A stretch of 64,000 nt of DNA from Marinospirillum sp031581385 (GCF_044810985.1 NZ_CP085242.1:434001-498000), one strand, 5' to 3'. Positions 34,855-44,562 are shown, numbered from the stretch's first letter. Program-made: numbers and translations. The notes: generated by a model from the letters alone, not told the origin.

Positions 34855-35451
34855 CTATTTCTGCCAATGATCCTTAAGGCTTTGATTCAGTTCTACAATC
34901 CAATTTTCCAACCATGTCTGGCTGGCCTGGGCAACGCCCTGGGGGGAAAGCCGGGCAACCGGTTGCTTCTCATTCCACTGTCTTTGCAGCAGGCTGTTGC
35001 CATCACTGTCCAGAAGGTTGGCCTGCAGGCTGATCAGCAACTCTTCCTGGGCGGTGTCCAGATACCAGTGTTGCAGATTGAGGTGCAAACGGTACTCGGC
35101 CCGGAACCCCGGACGATCCAGGCTGACGGCTTCTGCCCAGGGCTGCTGGGCCAGAAACTCGGCTGTCAGGCTTTGCAGTTGCAGATCCAGACTTTCAGCC
35201 CAGAGGTGCCGACTGAAGGGGGTCAGCTGCAGACCGGCATCACGATACCAGATTTCGCGCTGACGCAGCGGGGTGCTGGCCAGGGGACGCTCGATCACCA
35301 GTCGTATCTGCATGTCGCTATGACGGCTGGTTTCCTGACTGGGAGCCAGGCTGGACAAGAGAAGTTGCTGGGGTGCCTTCTCGGGTGCTGGAAAAACACT
35401 GCAGGCCGTCAGGCTGGCGGTTAACAGCAGAAGGAACAGGTATTTGCTCAT
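34855..35451 (-). CDS. PqiC-like ABC auxiliary lipoprotein
   Basis: The 198-residue protein has a lipoprotein signal (LLLLTASLTACS; lipobox LTAC). The mature part resembles the ABC-type transport auxiliary lipoprotein family (QLLLSSLAPSQ, VIERPLASTPLRQREIWYR, LWAESLDLQLQ). It starts one base after the MCE gene stop and ends the MCE operon. PqiC-type lipoproteins dock MCE tunnels at the outer membrane. Confidence 0.85.
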   Translation of the reverse strand: MSKYLFLLLLTASLTACSVFPAPEKAPQQLLLSSLAPSQETSRHSDMQIRLVIERPLASTPLRQREIWYRDAGLQLTPFSRHLWAESLDLQLQSLTAEFLAQQPWAEAVSLDRPGFRAEYRLHLNLQHWYLDTAQEELLISLQANLLDSDGNSLLQRQWNEKQPVARLSPQGVAQASQTWLENWIVELNQSLKDHWQK

Positions 35452-35452
35452 A

Positions 35453-36346
35453 TTATTCTCCCGGACCCTGTGGTTGTGTTTGATTGCCCCTCAGCCAGGT
35501 GTCCCCTTCGCGGCGCAGCTGTTCCAGCAGTTTTTCCGCCTGTTGTAGGGTTGGTGCCAGCTGCCGGGCGCTGCTGCTGGTGTCATCGCCCAACTGCTGC
35601 AGCTCCTCCTGCAAGGCTTGCAATTGTTTGCCCAGGCCTGTTTCCAGGCTTTGCAACTGACCGGGGAGCTGGCTGGCCTGGCGGGTGATCTCACGGGTCA
35701 GTTCTTCCAGGGTTCTGGCCAGGTCTTCATAAGCTTGGGGATTGATGGCCTCAAGCCGTTGTTCTGCGGTATCGGCCAGACGCTGACTGGAATTCATCAG
35801 GTCCAGAATTTGTTGGCGCATTTCCGGGTTGGTCAGGGTTTTCAACTGGTCACTGACTTCATTGAAGGATTCCAGCAGGTTGCCCAACTTGCCACTCAGA
35901 TCATCCAGGCTTTCCGTGAACTGTACCAGGCGTGAGGCCTGGCTGGGTATTTCCGCAGGGTTTTCGCGGGTGGATACCAGTGGCGTACCGGGAGTATCCG
36001 TGCTTTTCAACTCAACAAACAAAAGGCCGGTAATGCCCTGATGCTGCAGGGTGGCATAGGTGTTGCTGCGGATGGGGGCATCGGCATCCAGAGCCAGATC
36101 CAGTCGGACTCTTTCATCCGGGTCTGTGACCAGAGTGATCCCCTCTACATAACCCACAGGCACACCCTGGTATTTGACCTGAGCCTGTTCATTGAGGCCG
36201 GATACCGAATTATAAAAATAGGTGGTATAGGGCAGGCGGCCTGTGGAGCCGCTGTCATGGGTCATCCAACTGGTCACGCCCAGACCGGCCAGAATCAGCA
36301 GTACCACAAAAGCGCCGACCAGAGTGTAGTTAATTTTCGGATTCAT
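35453..36346 (-). CDS. MCE-domain (MlaD-like) lipid-transport protein
   Basis: The 297-residue protein has an N-terminal membrane anchor (YTLVGAFVVLLILAGLGVTSW). One MCE domain (about 40-120; YFYNSVSGLNEQAQVKYQGVP) is followed by a long helical, coiled-coil-like region (about 150-290) that could form a periplasmic needle. That tail is much longer than in MlaD. It couples to the ATPase by an ATGA overlap and supplies the substrate-specific periplasmic part of the ABC lipid transporter. Confidence 0.9.
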   Translation of the reverse strand: MNPKINYTLVGAFVVLLILAGLGVTSWMTHDSGSTGRLPYTTYFYNSVSGLNEQAQVKYQGVPVGYVEGITLVTDPDERVRLDLALDADAPIRSNTYATLQHQGITGLLFVELKSTDTPGTPLVSTRENPAEIPSQASRLVQFTESLDDLSGKLGNLLESFNEVSDQLKTLTNPEMRQQILDLMNSSQRLADTAEQRLEAINPQAYEDLARTLEELTREITRQASQLPGQLQSLETGLGKQLQALQEELQQLGDDTSSSARQLAPTLQQAEKLLEQLRREGDTWLRGNQTQPQGPGE

Positions 36347-37131
36347 AAAACTTCACCTGCTTGATTGCGATTCATCGCCTGGGTGGCTCGGGTATTGGCA
36401 AAATATCGCTGGATATGCGGTTGTTCCTGCTGGATGAGTTCATCCATGGGTGCCTTGCAGAGTACGCGCTTGCGACCCAGAAAAGCTACCTGATCGGTGA
36501 TTCGCCAGAGGGAGTCCAGATCATGGGTGACCAGAATCAGCGTCAGATCCAGAGTGGCATGCAGCTCCAGAAGCAGCTCATCAAATGCATTGGCACTGAC
36601 TGGATCGAGACCGGCCGTGGGTTCATCCAGCAGCAGAAGGTTGGGATCGAGTGCCAGGGCACGCGCCACAGCCGCCCGTTTCAACATGCCGCCACTCAAT
36701 TCCTGGGGAAACTTGTGGGCAGCCGTTGAGGGCAGGCCCACCAGTTGCAGCTTCAGCATCCCCAGTTCCTTGATCAGGCTTTCAGGCAGTTTTTGCAGCT
36801 CCCGGATGGGCAGCATGATATTTTCCAGCAGGCTCAAGCTGGTGAAGAGGGCACCCTGCTGGAACATCATGCCCATCCGGGTTCGCATCAGCTTGAGGGC
36901 TTCCGTGTCCAGATTCCGAACCTGCTGATCAAAAAGCCGGATTTCCCCGGCTTCGGGGTTTGTCAGGAGGGCGATGGCACTGAGCAATACAGATTTCCCG
37001 CAACCACTGGCCCCCACCAGAGCCAGACGTTCACCCTGAAAAACCTGCAAGTTTAGATTCTGGTGAATGCGTTGGGCACCAAAGCGTGTTTTGATATTGC
37101 GCAGCTCAACAATCGGGGTGTGCTGATCCAT
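36343..37131 (-). CDS. MlaF-like ATPase of MCE transporter
   Basis: The 262-residue ATPase has Walker A GASGCGKSVLL, signature LSGGMLKRAAVARAL, Walker B LLLLDEPTAGLDP and the H-loop VTHDLDSL. The LSGGM signature and DEPTAGLDP motif fit the MlaF/Ttg2A group. It lies between the permease and MCE genes with 3-4 nt spacing or overlap. Confidence 0.92.
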   Translation of the reverse strand: MDQHTPIVELRNIKTRFGAQRIHQNLNLQVFQGERLALVGASGCGKSVLLSAIALLTNPEAGEIRLFDQQVRNLDTEALKLMRTRMGMMFQQGALFTSLSLLENIMLPIRELQKLPESLIKELGMLKLQLVGLPSTAAHKFPQELSGGMLKRAAVARALALDPNLLLLDEPTAGLDPVSANAFDELLLELHATLDLTLILVTHDLDSLWRITDQVAFLGRKRVLCKAPMDELIQQEQPHIQRYFANTRATQAMNRNQAGEVL

Positions 37132-37134
37132 GGC

Positions 37135-38241
37135 CTACCATCCTGTATTACTGAAAATAATGGAAAACAGGGCATCAACGATAATCACCAGAAAAACGGC
37201 CTGAACGACACTGCGGGTGGTGCGATGCCCAACCCCTTCAGCGCCACCCTCGGCCAGCATCCCCTGCATACAGCCAACTGTGACGATAATCAGGGCGAAC
37301 ACCGGGGCCTTGACCAGACCGATCCAGAAATGCGCGACATTAACTTCTTCACCCAGGCGTTGCCAGAAAGCGGTGGGGGTGACTTCCAACTGAACGCTGG
37401 CGACCAGCATGCCGCCACCCAGCCCTGCCAGGTTGGCCAGCACGGTCAAAAGGGGTAAAGCCAGCAGCAGGCCCAGCAGTTTGGGCAGCACCAGCCAGGC
37501 ATAAGGGTCCTGTCCCAGACTTTTCAGCGCCAGCACTTCCTGATTCATGTTCATGGTGGCAATTTGTGCGGCATAGGCCGAGCCGGAGCGCCCGGCAACC
37601 AGAATGGCCGCTATCAGAGGCCCCAGTTCGCGCAGGTGGGTGATCGCCACCAGCTCAACAATAAAGATATTGGCCCCGTAAGTCTGCAACTGCAGTCCGC
37701 CCTGCCAGGCAATCACCGCCCCCAGCAGGAAAGCCATCAAGGCCACGATAGGTACGGCCTGCAAGCCATCACGCTGAATGACATCCAGCAGCAGTTTGAC
37801 CTTGCATTGCCAGGGGCGGCGCAACATTGCCAGCAGCGCCAGGGTCAAGCGCCCCAGAAAATCCAGCAGTTGACGACCATGGCGAAAGCTTCGCAGGGTA
37901 TGAAAACCCAGCTTGGCAAGCCAGTTGAGGGAGGGTTGTGGCGGAGTGGGTTCTTGTTTGCTTCTGACCAGCTCCAGGATCTGAAGCTGGTTGTCCGTTA
38001 AACCTTGCGGCCAGGACGTGGGTTTTTTCCCGAAAATGTTCAGAAAAACCCAGGCACCGTTGGTGTCCATCTGCTGGCAGTCGAGGCGTATTTTGCCCGA
38101 CAGCCTTTGCAGATCAGGTTGCAGCTGCAGCCAGCGTTTCAGGTGGGCCGTAATCCAGTCACCCGAAACCACCGAGCCGTCGGACTCGGCAATAATTCTG
38201 GGTTGTGCCGCTGGTGATGCCATCTGGGACTCCGCAAACAT
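37135..38241 (-). CDS. MlaE-like permease with N-terminal STAS-like domain
   Basis: The 368-residue protein starts with a soluble segment of about 110 residues (VVSGDWITAHLKRW; DCQQMDTNGAWVFLNIF) resembling a STAS domain. The MlaE permease follows (VPIVALMAFLLGAVIAWQGGLQL; ELGPLIAAILVAGRSGSAYAAQIATM). In the Mla system STAS is a separate subunit (MlaB); here it is fused. It is the first gene of the four-gene MCE operon, which lacks MlaC and so is PqiC/lipoprotein-type. Confidence 0.9.
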   Translation of the reverse strand: MFAESQMASPAAQPRIIAESDGSVVSGDWITAHLKRWLQLQPDLQRLSGKIRLDCQQMDTNGAWVFLNIFGKKPTSWPQGLTDNQLQILELVRSKQEPTPPQPSLNWLAKLGFHTLRSFRHGRQLLDFLGRLTLALLAMLRRPWQCKVKLLLDVIQRDGLQAVPIVALMAFLLGAVIAWQGGLQLQTYGANIFIVELVAITHLRELGPLIAAILVAGRSGSAYAAQIATMNMNQEVLALKSLGQDPYAWLVLPKLLGLLLALPLLTVLANLAGLGGGMLVASVQLEVTPTAFWQRLGEEVNVAHFWIGLVKAPVFALIIVTVGCMQGMLAEGGAEGVGHRTTRSVVQAVFLVIIVDALFSIIFSNTGW

Positions 38242-38277
38242 CGGATTGCCTGATTATCCCTGAAGCAAAGCCGCTTG

Positions 38278-39516
38278 TCAGCTGGCCCGAGCCGGTGCTC
38301 TTCTGCCCCGACCCTGACCCTGGCGTTGACCAGGCTTACCTCCACCACCACCACGCCTTGGTGCAGGGGGTGCTGCCGTCATTACCGGAGCCGGAAAGCC
38401 TTCAGCCTGCTTGCGGGGAATGTTTTGCTTGATGAGCTTCTCAATGTCCTTGAGTAGCTTGCCTTCGTCACCACCAACCAGAGAAACGGCTTCACCGCTG
38501 GCTCCGGCACGACCGGTGCGACCAATGCGGTGAACGTAGTCTTCGGCAACATTAGGCAGCTCATAGTTCACTACCTGAGGCAATAAATCGATATCCAGAC
38601 CACGGGCTGCGATATCGGTTGCCACCAGAATCTGGATGCTGTTGTCCTTGAAACCAGCCAATGCCTTGGTTCTGGCTCCCTGACTTTTGTTGCCGTGAAT
38701 CGCGGCAGCCTTGAAACCACCGTCTTCCAGGTATTTGGTCAGCTTGTTGGCACCGTGTTTGGTTTTGGTGAAAACCAGGGTCTGGCCCCACTTGTTATCC
38801 ACCAGCAGTTTGACCAGCAGCGCCGGTTTCTGCTTCTTGTCGACCAGATAAGCGGATTGCTCTACCTTCTCTGCCGTGGTGTTGCGCGGGCTGACCGAAA
38901 TTTCCACCGGATTGTTCACCAGGCCTTTGGCCAGGTTGCGGATTTCCTTGGAAAAAGTGGCCGAAAATAGCAGGTTCTGACGCTTGGCAGGCAAAACTTT
39001 CAAAATGCGTTTGATGTCGTGAATAAAGCCCATGTCCAGCATGCGGTCGGCTTCATCCAGCACCAGAACTTCCAGATGATCAAATTTCACGGCATTCTGG
39101 TTGTATAGATCCAGCAGGCGGCCGGGCGTGGCCACCAGCACATCCACACCGCGGCGCAATTTCATCATCTGCGGGTTGATCTTGACGCCGCCGAACACGA
39201 CTGCCGATTTCAAATGCATCTGGCGACCATAGGTGGCGACACTTTCACCCACTTGTGCAGCCAGCTCGCGGGTCGGGGTCAAAATCAGGGTACGGGCCTG
39301 ATTGGCACCGGCCGGTTTGCCCTTGGCCAGGCGTTCCAGAATCGGCAGGGTAAAACCTGCGGTTTTGCCGGTGCCGGTCTGGGCCGCAGCCATCACATCC
39401 TCACCCTGCATGATGGCAGGAATGGCCTGGGCCTGGATGGGGGTCGGCTGGGTATAGCCTTGTTCTTTCAAAACAGCAAGAATCGGGGCACTCAGGCCCA
39501 GGGAAGAAAAACTCAT
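38278..39516 (-). CDS. rhlE: DEAD-box ATP-dependent RNA helicase (RhlE-like)
   Basis: The 412-residue helicase has Q motif (GYTQPTPIQAQAIP), Walker A AQTGTGKTA, PTRELA, DEAD (VLVLDEADRMLDMGF), SAT (LFSATF), and HRIGRTGRAG. The C-terminal tail is Gly/Arg-rich (RRGGGGGKPGQRQG) for RNA binding. It acts in ribosome assembly or RNA turnover. RhlE is favoured over SrmB or RhlB by overall pattern and the short RG-rich tail. Confidence 0.88.
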   Translation of the reverse strand: MSFSSLGLSAPILAVLKEQGYTQPTPIQAQAIPAIMQGEDVMAAAQTGTGKTAGFTLPILERLAKGKPAGANQARTLILTPTRELAAQVGESVATYGRQMHLKSAVVFGGVKINPQMMKLRRGVDVLVATPGRLLDLYNQNAVKFDHLEVLVLDEADRMLDMGFIHDIKRILKVLPAKRQNLLFSATFSKEIRNLAKGLVNNPVEISVSPRNTTAEKVEQSAYLVDKKQKPALLVKLLVDNKWGQTLVFTKTKHGANKLTKYLEDGGFKAAAIHGNKSQGARTKALAGFKDNSIQILVATDIAARGLDIDLLPQVVNYELPNVAEDYVHRIGRTGRAGASGEAVSLVGGDEGKLLKDIEKLIKQNIPRKQAEGFPAPVMTAAPPAPRRGGGGGKPGQRQGQGRGRRAPARAS

Positions 39517-39605
39517 ATATTCAGGGAATCTCGGTAACTAATAGAAGGGCGTCAAATGACGTGGACGCAGCATACAGCAAGCTGAACGCTGCTACCAGCA
39601 ATCTA

Positions 39606-40655
39606 TTAACGCACTTCCCGGGCCGCCGCATGGGTCGGCACCAAAGCCTTGACCACAGCCTGCATGCTGATCACGCCCACCGGAGTACCCTCTCGTACCA
39701 CCTGATAAGTCAAATTCGTGGCCCCCTGGGACTTGGCGATCACCTCTTCCAGATTGGTGTTTTCGGTTACCTGACCGGCACTTAGTGCCAGAGGCTGGGT
39801 GGTTTTTTCCATCACCGAGCGTACCCTGAGTACCCTGGCCCGGTTGATATCACTGATGAAATCAACAATATAGGGATCATTGGGCTCCAGAAGAATTTCC
39901 TGGGGCTCACCCTGCTGCACCACATAACCATCCTTTAAAATCACCAGATGATCGGCCAGCTTCAGGGCTTCATCCAGATCATGGGTGATGAAAACGATGG
40001 TCTTTTTCAGCTCCTGTTGCAGGTCCAGCAGCAAATCCTGCATGTCGGTGCGAATCAGGGGATCCAGAGCCGAGAAAGCCTCATCCATCAGCATGATCGG
40101 TGAATTGGAGGTCAGGGCACGGGCAATCCCCACGCGCTGCTGCATGCCGCCGGACAGCTGATGCGGGTACTGGTTGCCGTTGCCTTCCAGACCGACACGG
40201 GCCAGCCATTTGTTGGCTTCTTCTTCAAACTCCTTGACTTCCTTGCCTCTCACCCAGAGTGCCAGACCGGCATTTTCCAGAACGGTGCGGTGGGGCAGCA
40301 GAGCAAACTTCTGGAAGACCATGGACATATGCTCGCGGCGCAGGCGACGCAGGCGCTCTTCGTCATAGCCCAGCACATCTTCGCCATCCACCTGAATACT
40401 GCCTGCCGTGGGTTCGATCAGGCGGTTCAGGTGGCGAATCAGAGTCGATTTGCCGGAGCCGGAGAGGCCCATGATGACAGTGACTTCGCCTGCCTTCATG
40501 TCGACATTGATGTCCTGCAGGCCCAGCACATGGTTGTGCTTTTCCAGCAGCTCGGCCTTGCCCATACCCGCCTGGACCGCCTGCAGAGCAGTGGCTGGGT
40601 CGTCACCAAAAATTTTATAGAGATTGCGTATGGAGATTCTAATATTTTCAGTCAT
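39606..40655 (-). CDS. proV: Glycine betaine/proline ABC transporter ATPase
   Basis: The 349-residue ATPase has Walker A GLSGSGKST, signature LSGGMQQRVGIARAL and Walker B IMLMDEAFSALDP. The C-terminal part (about 280-345) is CBS-like (TYQVVREGTPVGVISMQAVV), as in ProV/OpuAA, where it senses ionic strength. It is the last gene of proX–proW–proV in transcriptional order. Confidence 0.94.
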   Translation of the reverse strand: MTENIRISIRNLYKIFGDDPATALQAVQAGMGKAELLEKHNHVLGLQDINVDMKAGEVTVIMGLSGSGKSTLIRHLNRLIEPTAGSIQVDGEDVLGYDEERLRRLRREHMSMVFQKFALLPHRTVLENAGLALWVRGKEVKEFEEEANKWLARVGLEGNGNQYPHQLSGGMQQRVGIARALTSNSPIMLMDEAFSALDPLIRTDMQDLLLDLQQELKKTIVFITHDLDEALKLADHLVILKDGYVVQQGEPQEILLEPNDPYIVDFISDINRARVLRVRSVMEKTTQPLALSAGQVTENTNLEEVIAKSQGATNLTYQVVREGTPVGVISMQAVVKALVPTHAAAREVR

Positions 40656-40666
40656 CTTAACCTGTC

Positions 40667-41701
40667 TCAGCTTTTCTGGGAGGCATTGATACGCGCCAGG
40701 GATATTTTGGTCACCCGATCAAGAATAACCGCCAGGATGACGATCCCCAGACCAGCCACCAGACCCACACCCAGTTCCAGATTACGAATACCGCGCAGCA
40801 CCAGAACCCCCAGGCCGGGTGCCGAGACCAGAGAAGCAATCACCACCATCGCCAGACTCATCATGATGGTCTGGTTGACCCCGGCCATGATGTTGGGCAG
40901 TGCCAGCGGAATCTGAACTCGATAGAGTTTCTGCTGCTTGGTCATGCCAAAAGCATCTGCGGCTTCAATGACATCCTTGTCCACCAGGCGGATGCCCAGG
41001 TTGGTCAAACGAATCACCGGTACGATGGCATACAGAATGATGGCAATCCCGTAAAGCTTGGATTCAGTGACACTGAACAGGAAGATCAGCGGAATCAGGT
41101 ACACAAAGGGCGGCAGGGTTTGCAGCATATCCAGAATGGGTATGGTAAACCGTTGCATCGTGTCACTGCGCGACATGGCAATGCCGATGGGTACCCCGAA
41201 AAGCACACAGAGAAAGGCACAGACAAAAATAATCGCCAGGGTCTGCATGGCGTATTCATAGTGATCAATAAAGGCCAGGGTACAGATGCTGAAACCCACA
41301 AAAGCAACCAGCCGCCAGGACTTGGTCACCAGTTGCACAACCAGCAACAAGAGGGGAATGATGATCCACCAGGGTGTGGCCAGCATGAAATACAGGGCAC
41401 CGTCCAGAAACCAGCTCAAGGGCTGAGTCAAAGGGTCCAGAAAAATGCTCAGGTTGTCCTTGACGGACAGAAAGCCGTTTTCAAGACCCTTGGTGAGTTC
41501 CCGTGACTGGGGGAAGGCGCTGCAGGCTTCATTCAGATTGTCCATGGAAGGAAAGGGCACTTCCCAGAGGGACTGGCTGCTTTCGGTTTCGCCACGTGAC
41601 TTGGAGAGCAGGTCTTTCATGGACATGGGGCCGACACTTTGGTCTTGGGCACACCAGTCCTGTAAACCTAGCTTGGAAAATACAAAGTCGTAGGTTGCCA
41701 T
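40667..41701 (-). CDS. proW: Glycine betaine/proline ABC transporter permease
   Basis: The 344-residue protein has a long cytoplasmic N-terminal region (about 100 residues), as in ProW, then membrane helices and the EAA-type segment VIEAADAFGMTKQQKLYRVQ. The GVNQTIMMSLAMVVIASLVSAPGLG stretch is typical of this permease family. It sits 11 bp before proV and 90 bp after proX, with a terminator-like hairpin in the proX–proW gap. Confidence 0.94.
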   Translation of the reverse strand: MATYDFVFSKLGLQDWCAQDQSVGPMSMKDLLSKSRGETESSQSLWEVPFPSMDNLNEACSAFPQSRELTKGLENGFLSVKDNLSIFLDPLTQPLSWFLDGALYFMLATPWWIIIPLLLLVVQLVTKSWRLVAFVGFSICTLAFIDHYEYAMQTLAIIFVCAFLCVLFGVPIGIAMSRSDTMQRFTIPILDMLQTLPPFVYLIPLIFLFSVTESKLYGIAIILYAIVPVIRLTNLGIRLVDKDVIEAADAFGMTKQQKLYRVQIPLALPNIMAGVNQTIMMSLAMVVIASLVSAPGLGVLVLRGIRNLELGVGLVAGLGIVILAVILDRVTKISLARINASQKS

Positions 41702-41742
41702 TGGCTTTCTTGTTCCTCGTTTTACACGGGGGAGGGCAGGCT

Positions 41743-41774
41743 AAAAACTGCAGACAGGGGTTGCCTGCCTGCAG
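41743..41774 (-). terminator. Intra-operon terminator-like hairpin between proX and proW
   Basis: On the minus strand an 11-bp stem with one mismatch (CTGCAGGCAGG and CCTGTCTGCAG, loop CAACC) is followed at once by TTTTTAG. This is the layout of an intrinsic terminator or attenuator. It would let some transcripts end after proX, giving more binding protein than permease and ATPase. Confidence 0.65.
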
Positions 41775-41791
41775 TGGGCTGGATCGCTGGA

Positions 41792-42757
41792 TCAGTTCAA
41801 GAGGGCTGCCAGCTTCTGGCGAGCAGAATCATTCAGCCAGTCGGACCAGATGTCTGAGTTGTTGCTCAGGAAGTAAACCGTGGTTTCTTCTGCTGAGGCA
41901 TTGTTCTCATCCATCCACGCGAGCAGGGAACTCATGTGAGCGGTTTCAAACGTCATCTTGCTCAACATGTCGGCCACTTCAGGCTCGCGATCCTTGAAAT
42001 CCGTGGTGATGGAGGTCAGCACAGGTGCTGCAGGAAAGTCGGAAACACCGGCATCGGGCGAGTCAGGGTTCATGTTGTGGTTATGAACTTCTTCATCGTA
42101 ACCACCCATGTCCACCTTGGTCATGTCGTATTTGCCGAGAGGCACGGTAGGGCCCCAGTAGTAACCCAGCCAGGGCTCTTCGGACTCATAGGCAGAAGCC
42201 ATGGACGAAGCCAGAGTTTCACCGGAACCATGATTGAAGACCTCAATGCCCGAGGATTCCAGATCCAGAGCGCGAATCAGGTTGTCACTGACCACACGGC
42301 AACCCCAGCCATCCGGGCAGTTGTTGAAACGGGCACCGACCAGTTCCGGGTTTTCCATAATACCGTCAATGGTTGTCAGTTCAGGGTGTTCTTCCGCCAG
42401 ATAAGTCGGAATCCACCAGCCTTCAACACCACCGGGTGTCAGCACCTTGCCCAGGCGCTCAACTTTGCCTTCTTCTTCCAGGCGGTTGTAGACATCACCC
42501 GTGGAATTCAGCCAAAGCTCAGTAATAATATCCGGCTCACCGTTTTCAGCAACGGAAGTCACAGCGGGAACGGTATCGGAAGGCACCACGGTGACATCAC
42601 AGCCGTAGCCTTCTTCCATGATGAACTTGGCAACACCGGTTACGATGGCATTGGAGGCCCAGTTCATTTCCGTAATGGAAACTTCGCCGCAATCAGCTTG
42701 CGCCACGGCAGGAAGGGTCAGGGCGCACAAGGCGACACCAATCAATGATTTACGCAT
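41792..42757 (-). CDS. proX: Glycine betaine-type substrate-binding protein
   Basis: The 321-residue OpuAC-type protein has a signal peptide (SLIGVALCALTLPAVAQA). The mature protein begins DCGEVSITEMNWASNAI. Tryptophans such as ELWLN, GGVEGWWIP and EPWLGYYWGP can form the quaternary-amine cage. The ATG at 42757 is set by AGGAG upstream and the signal peptide; an earlier in-frame start is spurious. First gene of proXWV. Confidence 0.94.
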   Translation of the reverse strand: MRKSLIGVALCALTLPAVAQADCGEVSITEMNWASNAIVTGVAKFIMEEGYGCDVTVVPSDTVPAVTSVAENGEPDIITELWLNSTGDVYNRLEEEGKVERLGKVLTPGGVEGWWIPTYLAEEHPELTTIDGIMENPELVGARFNNCPDGWGCRVVSDNLIRALDLESSGIEVFNHGSGETLASSMASAYESEEPWLGYYWGPTVPLGKYDMTKVDMGGYDEEVHNHNMNPDSPDAGVSDFPAAPVLTSITTDFKDREPEVADMLSKMTFETAHMSSLLAWMDENNASAEETTVYFLSNNSDIWSDWLNDSARQKLAALLN

Positions 42758-42918
42758 GCTTATAGCTCCTCTTTGATGACAGGAAAGTCCAGGCAAGACA
42801 GGGGCGAAGCATGAAAGGTAGGGAAAAGGCAAAGGGATTTGCCTTTACAAATAAAGCGGGTCGTTTTTTTCGTTATACAAGGCATACTGAGGTCACCCCT
42901 GCGGCCCTAGACTCTTTT

Positions 42919-42946
42919 AGCATACAGCTTCAACATAAAGTTACAA
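42919..42946 (-). promoter_or_regulatory. Candidate proX promoter
   Basis: On the minus strand TTGTAA and TATGCT are spaced by 16 bp, giving a moderate sigma-70 match about 160 bp upstream of proX. The rest of the 287-bp gap between proX and the divergent fumarase gene contains no open frame I would support. Confidence 0.35.
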
Positions 42947-43044
42947 GTTGGCGGGATTATTCGTTCTACTTATGACTGGCTGGTCTGCTTTGGGGGGAGT
43001 GGTATACTTGCGCGCGAAATAACAGACCAAAAGAGGACTCGTTT

Positions 43045-44562
43045 ATGACCGTCATCCGCCAGGACGACCTGATTCAAAGCGTTGCCGATGCTTTGCAATT
43101 CATCTCCTACTACCACCCCAAGGACTTCATTGACTCCCTGAATGAAGCCTACGAGCGTGAAGAATCCCCGGCCGCCAAGGATGCCATGGCCCAGATCCTG
43201 ATCAACTCGCGCATGTGCGCCCAGGGTCACCGCCCCATCTGCCAGGACACCGGCATCGTCACCGTCTTCCTGGAAGTCGGCATGGACATCCGCTGGGATG
43301 GTGCCACCATGAGCGTGGAAGATATGGTCAACGAAGGTGTTCGCAAGGCCTATCTGCTGCCGGATAATGTTCTGCGCGCCTCGGTTCTGGCTGATCCAGA
43401 TGGCAAACGTGCTAACACCAAGGACAACACCCCGGCGATCATCCACGTCAAACTGGTACCCGGTAACACCGTGGACGTTCACGTCGCAGCCAAAGGTGGC
43501 GGCTCTGAAGCCAAATCCAAATTCGCCATGTTGAACCCTTCCGACGATGTGGTGGAATGGGTGCTGGAACAGATTCCCAAAATGGGTGCGGGCTGGTGTC
43601 CGCCCGGCATGCTGGGTATCGGCATCGGCGGCACTGCTGAAAAAGCCATGCTGCTGGCCAAGGAAGCTCTGCTGGAACCCATTGATATTCATGACCTGCA
43701 GAAAAAAGGCGCAGAAACCCGTTCTGAAGAACTGCGTCTGGAACTGTTTGATAAGGTTAACAAACTGGGCATTGGTGCTCAGGGCCTGGGCGGTCTGACC
43801 ACCGTGCTGGATGTTAAAGTCAAAGACTACCCAACCCATGCTGCCAACAAGCCGGTTGCCATCATTCCCAACTGTGCTGCCACCCGCCATACCCACTTTG
43901 TCCTGGATGGCTCCGGCCCTGCGGCTCTGGAAGCCCCCAAACTGGAAGACTGGCCCGAAGTCACCCGTGAAGTCGGCGAAGGCGTCAAGCGCATCAACCT
44001 CAACACCGTCACCCGCGAAGAAGTCAAAGACCTCAAACCCGGTGATGTCGTGCTGCTGTCCGGCAAAATGCTGACCGGTCGTGATGCTGCCCACAAACGC
44101 ATGGTCGACATGATCAACAAGGGTGAAGAACTGCCCGTCGACCTGGCCGGTAAATTCATCTACTACGTTGGCCCCGTTGATCCGGTTCGCGAAGAAGTGG
44201 TTGGCCCTGCTGGCCCCACAACCGCAACCCGCATGGACAAATTCACCCGCACCGTACTGGAAAAAACCGGCCTGCTGGGCATGATCGGCAAATCCGAACG
44301 TGGCCCCATCGCCATTGAAGCCATCAAGGACAATAAAGCCGTCTACCTGATGGCCGTCGGCGGTGCCGCCTACCTGGTTGCCCAGGCGATCAAAAACGCC
44401 AAAGTCCTGGCCTTTGAAGACCTGGGAATGGAAGCCATCTACGAGTTTGAAGTGGAAGACATGCCCGTCACCGTCGCTGTCGACGTTAACGGCGAGTCCA
44501 TCCATAACCTCGGCCCCGCCAAATGGAAAGAAATCATCGCCAAGGATGCAGCAGCCAGCTGA
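43045..44562 (+). CDS. fumA: Class I [4Fe-4S] fumarate hydratase
   Basis: The 505-residue enzyme has the class I layout: N-terminal iron–sulfur catalytic half with cysteines in RPICQDTGIVTVF and IPNCAATRHTHF, and the C-terminal beta half (GDVVLLSGKMLTGRDAAHKRM). It converts fumarate to malate in the TCA cycle, complementing the malate:quinone oxidoreductase later in the window. Codon use is strongly biased to C-ending codons, which suggests high expression. The symbol marks the class; paralogue identity (fumA or fumB) cannot be decided. Confidence 0.92.
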   Translation: MTVIRQDDLIQSVADALQFISYYHPKDFIDSLNEAYEREESPAAKDAMAQILINSRMCAQGHRPICQDTGIVTVFLEVGMDIRWDGATMSVEDMVNEGVRKAYLLPDNVLRASVLADPDGKRANTKDNTPAIIHVKLVPGNTVDVHVAAKGGGSEAKSKFAMLNPSDDVVEWVLEQIPKMGAGWCPPGMLGIGIGGTAEKAMLLAKEALLEPIDIHDLQKKGAETRSEELRLELFDKVNKLGIGAQGLGGLTTVLDVKVKDYPTHAANKPVAIIPNCAATRHTHFVLDGSGPAALEAPKLEDWPEVTREVGEGVKRINLNTVTREEVKDLKPGDVVLLSGKMLTGRDAAHKRMVDMINKGEELPVDLAGKFIYYVGPVDPVREEVVGPAGPTTATRMDKFTRTVLEKTGLLGMIGKSERGPIAIEAIKDNKAVYLMAVGGAAYLVAQAIKNAKVLAFEDLGMEAIYEFEVEDMPVTVAVDVNGESIHNLGPAKWKEIIAKDAAAS

